A stretch of DNA of 64,000 nucleotides from Stenopsyche tienmushanensis (Eukaryota; Arthropoda; Insecta; Trichoptera; Stenopsychidae), in NCBI GenBank assembly GCA_008973525.1, contig WACJ01000552.1, forward strand, positions 744,001 through 808,000, given 5' to 3'. The notes below the pieces were generated by a model. The model searched no databases and was not told where the DNA came from. It was given only the letters and a program-made list of their open reading frames with translations. Both the position numbers and the translations under genes were made by a program. The number at the start of each line of letters is the position of its first letter. Position 1 is the stretch's first letter. Positions 38,440-51,700 of this stretch are shown here, piece after piece.

Positions 38440-38560
38440 AAACGAATTTTCAAAATATCTGAGAATACATCTTGACAGCAGACTGACATGAGAAACATTC
38501 GTATGGAATAAATGAAAACAGATGGGAATAAAATATACCGACTATTGAATTATCATAAAT
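38440..38560 (+). pseudogene. Jockey-like LINE fragment
   Basis: The plus strand reads FSKYLRIHLDSRLT, a stop, ETFVWNK, a stop, KQMGIKYTDY. This resembles the YLGIHLDxRLTW...HIxxK segment just after the palm in jockey-type reverse transcriptases. Upstream (38229-38441) is an open frame without clear RT motifs that may belong to the same relic. Short and decayed. Confidence 0.45.
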
Positions 38561-41500
38561 AAAAATATTTACAAGTATTAAAATCAGTACATTTTTTAAA
38601 TACAGAGTAGCTCAAATATGTATTCAGAGGGTAATCTAAATTGAATTACTCTTGAAGTTTTCATCGAAGTAATAAAAAATCTTCGTGTACGCAGATGCTT
38701 CAGCAATAAAAAGAATCACTTGAATATACGGAGATAAATTTTGACGACCTTTTACGATTTCATAAATTGAAATGGTATTATTGATATTTTAAAAAGCACT
38801 TATATAATTTACATCGATGAAATTGAATGTTGCTTTAACGATTTAGACGACGGATTATTAGAGTAACATCTATCTGTACAGAACGACGAAAGCCTCATTG
38901 GAATTAATTTATTCAGGATTGGTACAATTTTTTATTATTTTTAAGGTTGAATTTGTAAGTAATTTATCGCACGAATCTCATCAAATTTGCTGTAATGAAA
39001 AATAATTTAAAAAATCTCATGTATTTTTTTAAAGTAGATCTGAAGAGTGCCTGAAAATAGAAAAAATATTAATTTCTCGTGGATAATTAATCTTGTTAAA
39101 TATAAAAAGAATGAGAAACAAGCTGAAAGAGCGTCTCGCAATAAAGGTATCGAAGGTTTAAAACAAAGTCCTCCGTAATAGGGTTCAAGTTCCCTGCCAT
39201 TATTCGTATCGAGGCCACCCCATGCCCTGATTTATTCATTAATGCTAAGAAGTATCGACACGATACCCCAATCCAGCACCGGAATCTGCAAGGGAGCCAA
39301 GAACCTGCAAATCTTAACTTGAAATTGGTGTAACAAGGATCAGGTGGGTGGAATCTCGAGCAACGGTAGAATTTAATTGCTGGAACCGGGGCGCGACGAA
39401 GGCATTTATTTAAGTTCGTTCCGGCAAACTTCTACTCCCCCATCGAATCCTAACGAACCTTTTCCTATTTGCAAACTTTTCGCGATACGTTTGTTGCCTG
39501 AAAATAGAAGCTTTTACTCGGTTAAGGGAGTGCCCGCGACCGCAAAAGCTCTGAACTTCCCTTATTTATTGTTGCTCATTAGATAAAGACGGAAGCGTTA
39601 AGTTCAAAAGGAAGTTAGAGTAAACTTCGAGATGGTTAATAATGCACTCGGAGACAAATGCAAATTAGTGCAATTTTAATAACCCCGCTGTCTTGTGCCT
39701 GACTATTTTAATGGGAGAGGATCTGATTTTATCGCACAGGAAGATGCTCAGATTTCAATTCGCATTCAAAGTATAAACTGGAAGTGTTCCATTAAGTTAA
39801 ATTCTAATTTTCTCTTAATGCACTTTAGACACGTGATTTCTCAAGATAACTTATCATATCATGAGATACATATGATGAGATGATTTTTTCTTCGTAATTA
39901 TCATGTATCAGTAAGTAAATTAAGAAGTAAGAGCGAAATCAATAATATGATTATAAAAATAGAATCTTTCAATAATGATATAATTTTATGATGTTTGGCT
40001 TATTAAAATAGAATGATTTTACATGTAAATATTAAGTATAAGCTAGGGGGGCCAATATTATTAATAAATAATTGTATTTTGCATGTCTTTATTATGTAAA
40101 ATATTTAATATCATCAGTTTATCTTTAAAATGGAATTATTATAGCTTATAACGATGCTTAGTACATAAACGATTTAACATAAAAGACAGAGTTTTTATCC
40201 TTCATTCAGTATACGTTTTAAAGTATTTAAATTCGAACGTCTCTTCATTTGAAATTGAATGTGTCTGTTTGTTATCCATATAATCTCATTTATACAAAGG
40301 CATATTATTTTTAGGACCCTAAAGCTTTGAAAATTATTTTAAAAACAGAAAAAAGTCCATTGTCTTTTAGTTTAATATTTGAAAATAATATAATTTTTAT
40401 AATATAATATATTTTAACAGAATGTATATTCTCAAGTCATAAATTAAACAACAAATTGCGAAGTCACATATTGGATATTGGTCAATTCAATCGGTTCGTA
40501 TTTGAATAAGATTTCATTTTATCCAGACGCTTAAGGGTTGAAGATGATGAAGTTTCTTTGAAAGTATTTGAAAGCAGGTTACCGCTTACGGAATGTAAAC
40601 ATTTAAAGAATCCTCGAAGCCCGTTTGATGAATATAAATTTGGCAAATGCCACAGGGGTGTGTATCTACATATGTATATCGTGCTTATAATATTCTTGAC
40701 AAAGTAAAGTAAACACGATGTTTAATTACTGGCGAGGTCGTGAGTGGAGCAGGTCCTTTTGGGAGCGTTTCTTCTCGTTAACTACAATAAACAGTGCGTG
40801 CTCAAGTAATATATTTGAGCAAAAGTTGCTCGGCGTTAATGCTATATGGAAAGCCGCAGTTCACAATCGAGGTTTGGTGATATATGTGAAGAGTTGGCAG
40901 CGATTGCGACGAACGGAAGTAGAACCGAGTCCCAAAAGCAGAGGATAACCTGCTAGAAATTGCAAATTGGGGCTCGCAGAATTTGTGGCAAGGAATGTAT
41001 GTTTGAATGTAGAATTAATGTTTTGCGCTTAGTCACGTAATTGCTCTTAAAACTTTTCCACGGGGCGTGCAACGGAAAATTAACGGGAGAAGACCGGGGC
41101 TTTTGTCAAGTGCTGTCGTACCACAACCCAACCAGAAACCACTAAGAAAGATTTATTCAGTTTCAATTAATTGCTGATTTTTAGGAGCATCTGGGGAAAG
41201 ACACTGAAAGCTTTTTGATTTCCTTGAATAAATTTTAAATGTTGCTGTAGAGCGACAGTAATGATTAAGGAGCTTCCAAACTTCATGAAAAGTATAAACA
41301 ACAGAGTAAAATAAGTTTGTAGACACAAAATATAGTAATCAGTCGAACTTCGGACAATCGAGCTCAAATCTACTGGATGTGTGGTTAATGATTACATTTT
41401 TGAAAAAATATAAATGGTATAAAAATCATTTTAACACTTAAGCTGATGGAACTATATTCATATATTTATGTCGGCTGATGGTTTTTTTGTAAAAAGCATA

Positions 41501-42204
41501 TTTTGTAAGTTTCCTGCCATTTGTTTAACATCGGCTAAAGTGTTATTATGCGATATTTTTTTCACGATGATTAATTGAAACTATTTTTACAAAATTAAGA
41601 ACATTTTCAGTACACAAAGTGACCAAAATTTAACTAAATAGATATTTTTTACACTCATGATTATTCTTATATAGAGCATGTTTCATAAGTGTATACATTT
41701 TATTTTCATGTCAAACTTCAATATGTGAAACATCAATATGCATTTAAAAATTATAATTTATCCCGAGAATGGTATCCTGAAACAATACCCGCCCTTAACA
41801 CAAATTAACATATGTTGGCTATACATTATAAAACAGAATAGTTCAAAAAATGAGGCATATCCATAAAATATGTGGTTTTATTTAAATTTCTTACAAGAAA
41901 TGTGTCAGCGAAGCAAAGGAAATTTTCTATAATTCATAAATATTTCATTATTTATTATCTTTTCTATTAACTAAAAAGATGCTATTAAACGTTATTAAAA
42001 TATTTATAGCATTGAATAACATATATTACAATTATTTTGTATAAAATACGCATTTTTTAGTGTTGTACGTTGTAAGATCTATGAGTAAATAGCGAAAATA
42101 TCATTACTTTTAAATATTATAATTATTTTCATGCAAAAAAATAACTCCAGTACTTCATTCAATCAACCATCCAGGAAAATATGAATAATCTACTGAATTT
42201 GTGT

Positions 42205-42266
42205 GTCCTGGTTGATAATTTTTATCCATAATTTGGATTTGAACTCAAGCATTCAAAATAAGCTAG
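42205..42266 (-). repeat. Possible SINE-like fragment
   Basis: The minus strand has AGTTCAAATCC, a B-box-like motif, preceded by TAGCTTATTTTGAATGCTTG and followed by AAATTATGGATAAAAATT. It partly matches the three better copies at 46.1, 56.0 and 58.5 kb. Weak on its own. Confidence 0.3.
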
Positions 42267-45200
42267 TATAACAACGTCATATTTTTTTGAGTGTTGGAAG
42301 AAGATCTTGATTTTTTAAAGTATCGACGAAGAAATCCAATCCATACTCTATGTATAAAGCAATGGAAAATCACCATATAAAATCCTTTAACTTTTAGTTT
42401 TGAATATGCAATGTAAGAGTTGCTAATCTAACGAATAAAAATAATATAGCTTCGTAAATAAAATCTGGAACAACTTGCAATACTGTGTTTTCTTCAATGA
42501 AATATTTCCATATAGAATATAAGGAAGTTTTTAGATGGTCGTACAACTTTTGTTATCATGGCATTCAACGTGTCTCGATAATTTGATCTGCTCCTTAATA
42601 CATATCATGGGATGTAAGATACATATTACGCTATCCAAAAGCTCACCTCCACTTCAAGAGTGCTAAAGTGTAGATGTTACAGTGTTGCCTTTATTATATT
42701 ATGCTAAGAGCAGGACTCGACATACGACGACGTGCACAAGCACGTATCCCTGAATTTATTGGAGTATCGTCTGGTTTGGGTATCTAGATCAGCATTGCAC
42801 TGGGAACCGAACATGTCTATTTGTAAATGAAACGCGGGCAGATAACCCTTCGCGCCCGAGGCGCTGAAAGCTGCAGCAGCCCCCGCCGCCTTCACGGGGG
42901 ACGCTCAACTTTTATCGCAGGAGCTTGCGGTGCTGCCACCGACTCCGATATCTACACACAAAATATTTGGAAACACATTATCCGAATGGAGTACACTTAA
43001 AAGCTTTTACTTTGGATCTCTGAGGGGGGATGGAAGAGATGCAAGTGCACGTACAGTGCTTTATCTAGCCATCGCTCGGAAATAGCTCGCATGTTTGCAG
43101 CAACTTGTAATAAATTCAGCTGCCAATCCTAATCCTGATTTAGTCACAGTTAAACCAGCAAAATATATATAAATGCATATTCTGCATAACTTTATAAAAC
43201 ATAAATAAACTTTTAGGTAATCTAAAATGGTAAATGTTAGACCATGGGATAGTTCGACCACAAAATTGCATTTAGACATGTTTTAAATGAATCTTGATTA
43301 TAGTACTCGTTAACTTTAAATAGTTGACTGTCTGTCGTAAGTCAGGCTAAAAACCACAAGCAGACCTCATCAAATTTCCATGATATTTAGTCTGCGCGGT
43401 CAGGATACAACTGTAGTCAACCGCTCCGTAAAAATTCAGCACATTGGGGAGTCCGAGGACTTTCGCCAACAAAACGCGTTTATGTCTCAAGTTTATACGT
43501 CGCCTGGAATATGGTTGGCTCGTGAAATATTAAATTTGGCAAAACTCTAAATTTGCGCTTGCTGGAGTTCATTTCGACGGACGCTTGAGAAAACGAATTT
43601 CCTTAGCAGAATTGCGTTTTCATCTTCGCGTGGGCAATTTCAGACACGTGCCTTGTACTGCAGTGGTCAGTAATTCGATCTGCAAATCGAATTTTGAAGA
43701 GAAACGTCTCAAGTTATTGCGTGCTAGGCTCGCAGAAAAGACCTGAAATTGAATTAGTTAACCCTTCAAGGATGAGACTATTTTATCAGCAATAATTTAA
43801 CGTTTCAACACATTTCATTTTAAATATTACTACCATGGTCAAAGACAATTGAATAAAACATAGTCTGCATACATAGAATATTTGATAATGCTTGTCTTTA
43901 TTGGGGTGTTTAAAAAACACGTATTATAAAGTTGGTACCAAAAATTTCGGAGCTAAACAGTTTAAATATTAAAATAAATATATCATAGGTTACATCAATT
44001 TTGCTTGAATAAAGATGCTTATGAGTACATTCATATGAAGATGATTAAATATACGGCAGTTTTAAAACCTGTAACCATATGATCACGTTAATATTTGGGA
44101 TTTAAATGTATCATAGACTATCGCTATTTAAAATCACATTGCTCCAAAGATTAATTTCATTTGATTGTAAAATTGTTTTAAGAGCAATAATTTTATGGAT
44201 TTTAGATTTGAGATTCCTTTGAGGTTAAATAGAGCAGAACTGCTTTCGAAAATGAATTCATAAACGTAAAATTAACGAGGGCGAATTTTGCAGTTATCCG
44301 AATTTCGACGTATGGATAATATCTGCATTTTGAAAAGCGCTTTGTCTGAAAGCTTTCGATTATAAAGACTTTGTGGTGGGTTTAATATTCAGATAAGTAA
44401 ACAATAAAACTCTCTTTGAGCAAGTAATACTACCAAATGGAAAATATAAAAGTTGCCCAATAAACTAAATTCATAATCGCATAAAATATTTTTATGCTAA
44501 TTTAAATGAAAGTCCTGCCTTTGAGCAAATAAAAACGTATTAATAAAATGCTGCATGTGATTACTTTGCATCCAGTATTTGTTGTTTGGTCAAATATCTC
44601 GCATGGAATGGATTTTTTTTATTAATGCCAATTTCACCCCAGGAGCTGCCAGATAAATGCGTTAAAATAAACAAGTAACATTTTTGCAGGGTAGCTTCTA
44701 GGAATATAAAGAAGTTGATTATCCTTTATTTCATATGTGCGATACTAGGGCACATAGCGATAAGGGTGAATATATACGCGATGTACATTTGAGAATCGCC
44801 TCTTCATTTAAATTAATGAGAAATTTATATAATATTATTTGCATACGCAGCAAACTCATTGATATATGAGGCCTGTATAAAAAAGCTTAATACCGAAAGC
44901 TTTTTCTAAGGCCTTTCGAGTAATACGTTGATTAAAAAGAAACTCTTGGTAAGTCTTTGCAGAAAGAGGCTCGGTTATTTAATTGAGCCTTTTTTGCTAC
45001 AGCCATAATCCTGGAAGGAACGAAGGCGGTTAATTGAAAGGAGCAACCTTGAAAAGTTCCCGCCTATTTTATTAATCTGGGCGAGCGCGGATTATGCGGA
45101 CCCAAAGTCGAACTTTTTTGAACTGTGTACGTAATTAATTGTATTTTCTAACTTTACTCAGTTATCGGCCGTCACACCTTCATCTCGTCTTCGTTGTTCT

Positions 45201-46140
45201 TGCAGAAGTATAGCTTCCTGGCCCCGTAACTCACGGAAAGCGAAACTGTTAAGGCGGCAATTAACTTAGACCTCATTAGAAGGTATAATAAAAACTTTTT
45301 GTCCGTAGCTTGAAGCAAATCCTTGCGTAAGGAGAAACCCCCAACTTTCTTTTAGGCGCAGCAGTTGAATTGTGTTTACGAAGGAATTCATTACTAATTA
45401 ATCCAGTTAACCAACTTCCTTCTTGGTCATCCGATTTCTAATTACACCAAAAGAAATGTCTATGTAAAACCGAAAATTTTGCCTAAAAATAACATCAATG
45501 TTTGGCATTCATGAGTCAATGTCCTTATTGAATTTCCACTCAGGCACGAATATTTTCCTCGTGTTCGATAAGGTTATCTTCTTTATTGTACAAATAATAT
45601 AATGGGTTGAAATGAAAGCTGCATAGTGAATTAGAACTCAGTTTATGGGTCTATAAAACGATAGTAAATCGATGTCGTGGTGTTTCATTTATGTAATCTT
45701 CGTTTCATCGTATGGACTGACACGCAATTCGTTAGAACTTGAGCACACTAAAGCTGATGAAAAATTAATTTAGACTAAAAAATATTAAAAAAATCGTAAA
45801 ACTTATGAATAAACGGTAGCATTTATAGTATCAGCAGTTTTATATTTTTAGTATGAGGAAAGAATTTTATGACTTTATTATAATATTTGGATAAAATTAA
45901 TATACATACATTGTGATATTTGATGCGTTTGATTTATATATAAATCTAACAATTATTTTTCTTCTTATGCTAATTTCCCATTGGGTTCCAAATATGGTTA
46001 TATTAGAATAAAACCTAAAAAGGATTGGAATATTTCATTGCAAAAATATCTCTGACTGAGTAACGAAATTATCGTCTAAGTATTTACTTTTTAGATATAG
46101 AAAATTAGATTAAGTCTGAATTGAAACACTTTTGATTTCT

Positions 46141-46200
46141 CAGATTTATTTCCACACTCTGGATTGGAACCCCAACCTTTATAATAAGATCTCAAATTCA
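46141..46200 (-). repeat. tRNA-derived SINE-like fragment
   Basis: The minus strand reads TCTTATTATAAAGGTTGGGG, then TTCCAATCCAGA and GTGGAAATAAATC. The GGTTCCAATCC part is a B-box match. Shares about three quarters of positions over some 48 bp with the fragment at 58553-58604. Confidence 0.45.
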
Positions 46201-47859
46201 TAATATACCAAAAATCAGATTTAGATTTTGACTATTTAATTACAAGCATTCGTTTATTAATATTAATAATTTGATTTAATTATGTTTGTTTAAAAGTATA
46301 ATGGAAAATATTCACCAACTGCTCGTTAATGCGTCCTTATTGTAAATCTAAATTGAAATACAGCTACCTCTTTTAATGTGAGCATTGTCTATGTATTCGT
46401 TAACTAATAAAAGCTTATAACTACTCAATTAAACCATTATAACAAGGCTGTAGGATAATGTTCTTATGAAGTAAATAGCTATAAGTATTTGGTATAAAAT
46501 GGAATTCTATCAAATAATAACTATGTATAGGTAAATTGAAATATTTATTGGACTTATGGACATAACTCTATTTGAGAATCTTTTTGATAAATTATCTTAA
46601 ATCAAAATTATCCCAGTTACCTGGTTTTAAAATACAGTAATTTGAGTTGCATTGACTATTTTGTAACAAATATTATTATCTTTGTTATTGATTATATAAA
46701 GGATGCTAAAAATCAATATATCTGGATATTTTGAATGAAGGTATTTAACAGGAATATCTTTTTATTTGAACCTTGATAATATTAATTCTAACGCCGTGAA
46801 TACTTTATAGAAGATTTATTGTCATTGTCATATGGTGCAAAAAAAGTGGATTTCAAAGTGGATGGCATAATGCTCTTCAACGATGGTACTCAAAGTTTAA
46901 ATACATCTGCAAAACTTTTCCGATTTTAAACTTTTACAAACACCATCCAAATTGCGACTTGAAAGTCGATTTATAACGCCCTTATATAACTTCTCATATT
47001 AAGGTGGCAATTTAAAAAGAATATGCCAATGGAGAGTATGAATTAAGAAAGTTTGCGGTATCCCGGCGATTATTCACCGTTAAATCTGGGAGAACGTTTT
47101 CAAGTATTCCATGAATTTTCCCATTTAAGTAATAGCGTTACGTATTGGTCCCGGAGGGCCTAATATGGCCCCCATTAAATAATGGTAACCTTTGGGGAGG
47201 GCCGCTCTGCCACTGATCCCTAGTCGCGTGACAGAAAAATATAACATTTACTTACCCGGCCATAAAAGGGTAGTTTATGCCCTTCAAATGAACGCGTTAT
47301 AAATAAATTGGGCCGTTTGATTTCATATCTCACGTTTATATCCATTCATTTCTGCCTTTTATATTTGTGTAAACGGCACCTCGGAATTATGATACCTCGG
47401 AACGAACCCAATCCGACATTTATGCGGCCCGGTCATGCCATCATTTCAATGCCCGGGATAAAGTATCCCAACGTGATATATCAATTTTATTAGCCAACCT
47501 ATACCATAATCACTGCATTCAAATTCAAATGAAAATTCTACATTAGAATGATGTGTGCTTCCGTGGAAAAGGTCTTAGTTTTCATATACTAAAGTCTTTT
47601 ATTTGATGTATGTAATCGTTTGTGTCAACCTCGTAATCGTGCCATTCACTATGCACCCCGTGGATTTTACCCCTTATGGCATTTTTATACAAATTATTTA
47701 ATTTTTATTCGTATATGTGTTGGTTTATACTTTTTTCACGGTATTATTGAAACTCTCAATAAAAAAAACAATCCATGAAAGTTCCAAGAGTAATGAGGAC
47801 TTCAACAAAATTGTAAGTACATATATGTAAACTTTAGCTGAATTGATATCTAAATCTCA

Positions 47860-48765
47860 TTTAAAAATTCATAGCGTCATATGTAAGTGTAGGTCAAATC
47901 AGCGTTTTGTATAATAAAAATTTGATAGAGGCCAAAAGAGCACTGCGCCGACAAAAAATGGAGTGCAGCGCCCCCATAGCTGCTAATCCTCGGGCTAGAG
48001 CCACCGACACCTGTGCTCTCTTCACCACTACAGTCCTCTGTTCAAAATCACCTCCAAGTATTTCACTTGGGGTTTCCTTTCGATGAAGCTGGACCCGACA
48101 ACTATTCGATCAATTTGAATATTTTTCCGTTTAATGGAGAACAAGATAGCTTCGGTTTTCTCTTTGTTTAGTTTGAGTTTCCAACGATCGAAATATTTAC
48201 TCCGAGAGCTGATATAATATGGCGTGTCGTCGGCGTAGAGTGCTACGTTTGATGGGGATGGTGTCAGTAGATCATGTAAGTAAATGTTGAACAGGTGAGG
48301 CTCTAAAATACTGCTTTGAGGAACTCCCGCTGAAACAGACTGGAGAGTTGACGTTGCTCTATTTAAGATGACCGAAAATGATCTTTTGCACAGTTATGAT
48401 TGGATCATTTTAATAAGATAAATAGGAAAATCAAGGGATATCATTTTATGGATCAGATTGCGATGCCAGACAGTGTCGAATGCCTTTTCGATGTCTAGTA
48501 GTACCATACTGACACTTATCTTCATGTTAAAGTTTTTAGTGATGTGTTCAGTCAGTCTGGTCAACTGATGAGTCGTAGAGTGATTTCTACAAAAACCAAA
48601 TTTCTCATTATCAATAACTTTTATACTAATTTCATCCAGTCTATTTAGAATTTATTTTAAATGGGAGATTTTTGATGACTATATTGTCTATAGTATCGAA
48701 ACCTGGGGATTTCTTGCTTTTGAGTTTTCTGAAGATTTTTAAAGTTTCAATGGGTTATATCAGTT
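47860..48765 (-). pseudogene. Jockey-type LINE reverse transcriptase remnant
   Basis: Read on the minus strand from 48765 down: LKSKKSPGFDTIDNIVIKNL (RT fingers); a gap with stops; FGFCRNHSTTHQLTRLTEHI; VLLDIEKAFDTVWHRNL (first catalytic Asp region); SAGVPQSSILEPHLFN; VALYADDTPYY with the YADD active site at 48226-48237; LKLNKEKTEAILFS; and RRSALLASIKFLLYKTLI near the left end. This order matches non-LTR retrotransposons of the jockey group. There is at least one in-frame stop (TAA after MIQS), a deletion of most of the region between fingers and palm, and no endonuclease domain, so it is a dead fragment. Confidence 0.88.
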
Positions 48766-51700
48766 TGAATCAGCCAAATATAATAAAATCACAATATTTT
48801 AACCCAGTTGCATTGCAAATTTATCTATCTTATTTTTACATTAAAACTTTCCATAACTTATTAATAATGCAGTTAATTGATAAATGATCAATAATTTAAG
48901 TGCTATTATAAGTTATTTATTAATTAAAAAGTGGCAAATTTGGTAACACTTGATCTGGTGGAATGGTATTAAATTGATGATAGCCATTTATCGGATGATT
49001 AAATTCACATGTCTAATGATAATACAGGTCATTGATACAAAACTAAATTGAAAAGTATGAATTTTAGCGCGATTGTGTATAGAGATTTTTTTTAAAATAT
49101 GATAATTTAAGAAAAATAACGAATATTTGTATTACATTTAAAATAGGCACCATTTATACGATAAGTGATGGAAATGAATGCTAGGTAGTATATTTTAGAT
49201 GTAATCATTTGTTTGAACATGTTTCACTTTTATGTCACGACATTTTGATAAGCATAATACCTTTATGCAAAAAACCCGCTTGATGTGCATGTAAATAAAG
49301 GTTTTTCAATGAAAAATCTATACATGAAGTCAGGGGTAATCAATAAAAATTAACATAAGCTACCGGACCGCAGCAGGTGGCTTAGTTAACAAACCGTAGT
49401 CCACCACCAGTGCCATTAATCATTTTTCGTTGGCCTCACAGCACACCTTTTAATTTAATTAAAAATGCTCTCACTACCTGATATTTCGATAAGTTAGTAA
49501 ATAAGTTGAATCAATCATTTAGCGTGGAGACGTCCTTAAAAACCGGTCGCAAAATGCATTGGAGCTAATTTGAAAATGTTGCAGTGATACTAAACAATTT
49601 TCTTAATTATCAAATGTGTCTAGCAGGGGACATTAAAGCAGTGCGCATTCCTCGGGGAAGGCAGACGAGGTGGATGGATATAAATAGGAAGGTAGAGATA
49701 GAAGGAAGGTAGGTGGTGAAGCTAACGAACAACGGTTGCGTTCTGACCCCGGGGCAAAAAGCGGTGTAAAAAATTAAAACACAATACCGCAGTAATTAGC
49801 GAATTTAACTTTTAACCAGTTTAATCGGGGAGTTAAAAGCGTTCCCCGGAACAACAGCAAAGTTTCCTAATAAATACCCACCCCGCGCGCTTGCGGAACT
49901 GCAGAATTTTTCGCAAAATCATTTTTTGTGTCGCTACTTTTTGTTGCGGAGGGGTGAAATCGAAAGAGGAGCGAATAAATGCTTTTATAACCTTCGCTTC
50001 GTGTGGAAAGTGCAACTTAAAACAGCGCCGGATTTTAGCACTCGGCGGAGGGTTAATCTCGGGATCATATGAAAATATTATGACGAAGTCCTCGATTTAT
50101 AAAATATATAAAACTAAAATAATACACGATAGAGATGGAAAGGTCAGTAATTTTCAATATATATTTCATCAATCATTCATACTCTTTTTAAATTTTAACC
50201 CGTCCTAATTAATTTGAAGGTGATCGTCTTTAAATAGGATTAATTTGATTTTCGTTCTTCTACCGAGCCGATTAATTTTTTCGTAATCATATTATATTTG
50301 TGTGTGAAACTATCGGATATAAAAAAATATTTTTTTCTTAAAATTGTCTTAAATATTTAGGGACCTACTGGAACTTTATTTTTGGACCGCAAAGGGTTAA
50401 CAAACGCAAGTGATTAACAAGTGTGAAGGGACATTGACTTTACATATTTTGCCCGTTATTTACGTAAAAGACGTCGCAAACGCCATCGGAAAAGACTCTA
50501 TAGAAGTAGACTCTATAGGAGGGTTGATTGTATATATATTAGCTACAACTTTAGTCACGTCTATTGAAGTCTTAGCCACCTTATATCGAAGGTAGATGAC
50601 GTTTATTTTACAATAATTAACGTAACATACTTGTAGATTTAAAATCAGCATATTAGATTTTAATTTAATGCCAGTACGTACAATTCTTATGTTTAGAAAA
50701 TTATTATTAATGTCCGCAACGATGAAAGCTTATAGACTGTAACACTCCAGGAAAACCCCGTGCAAAAAGAGGATCGGGTGTGCATCAAACAATAAGGACA
50801 CAAATAATGATTTCATAATATTAAAATAATTTTATCAATAATTATATTCAAATGTTTTATGTATTCAATTAGTAACACATGTCTTGGTGAAATTTGCAAT
50901 TTTTCCATAGCAAAATAATTCAATACACTTGTCAATAGATTACCATTTTTAAGATCCTCTTAAGTTAATGGCGTAAAATTTAAATTACTTTATGTAAAAT
51001 TTGATTTTGAGCAATAAATTCGTTTTACGTCAATTTAAACTTAAATAGGACCAAATGTATTTATGGACAAATTAACATAACTTAAGTGCTGTCAATTCAT
51101 TTTAAAGAGCGATTTTTAGGTCAATTAGGATAATTGAGTATTGAAATTAAAGTTAAAATCTGAAGCAAAGATGTTTTTTTTCAATACGTAATAAAAACGT
51201 TTCCAGGGACTATTAGAATTTTTTGATATAATTTTGCTCGAAAATATGTTGTTTGTCGATTTATGTAGCATCTAGAGTTTATATTAAATTACCAGTCAGT
51301 ATAAAATTCGTCAATTATGTACGGAAAAGTAAACGCAAATTTGAATTTGTTAGCCATACATTGATATGCAAACTAAGTTGGCATCCAACCACAAGCATGG
51401 CAGAATTCATTGAATAAGTTGAAAACTGTAACGATCGCTAAGCAAGCGGTGCTCAAAGCTCTGGAGTGAACAAATTGAGTAGTTTGCTTTATTGCAACAT
51501 ACAATTACGTGTTCCAGGGCCGGAGTGAAGAAAATGAAAAACGAATTTGCTGGATCAACAAGTAGTCACTTAAGCGTCCCTACTGATGCCGCGATCATAT
51601 TGATATTGCTCATACAGACGGGCTTCTGCTCTTATTTTATGGCTATTGTGCTCTCTGTTTTTGGGCCATGGCTCGTGACTTCCGGAAAATGTTTGGCTTC

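Noticed and set aside
39165..39205. GGTTCAAGTTCCC at about 39182, a B-box-like motif.
   Set aside because: No A box, anticodon arm or acceptor stem could be drawn around it.
49891..50208. 105-codon plus-strand open frame with Cys residues.
   Set aside because: The opposite strand is also open in the same GC island, and no domain is recognisable.
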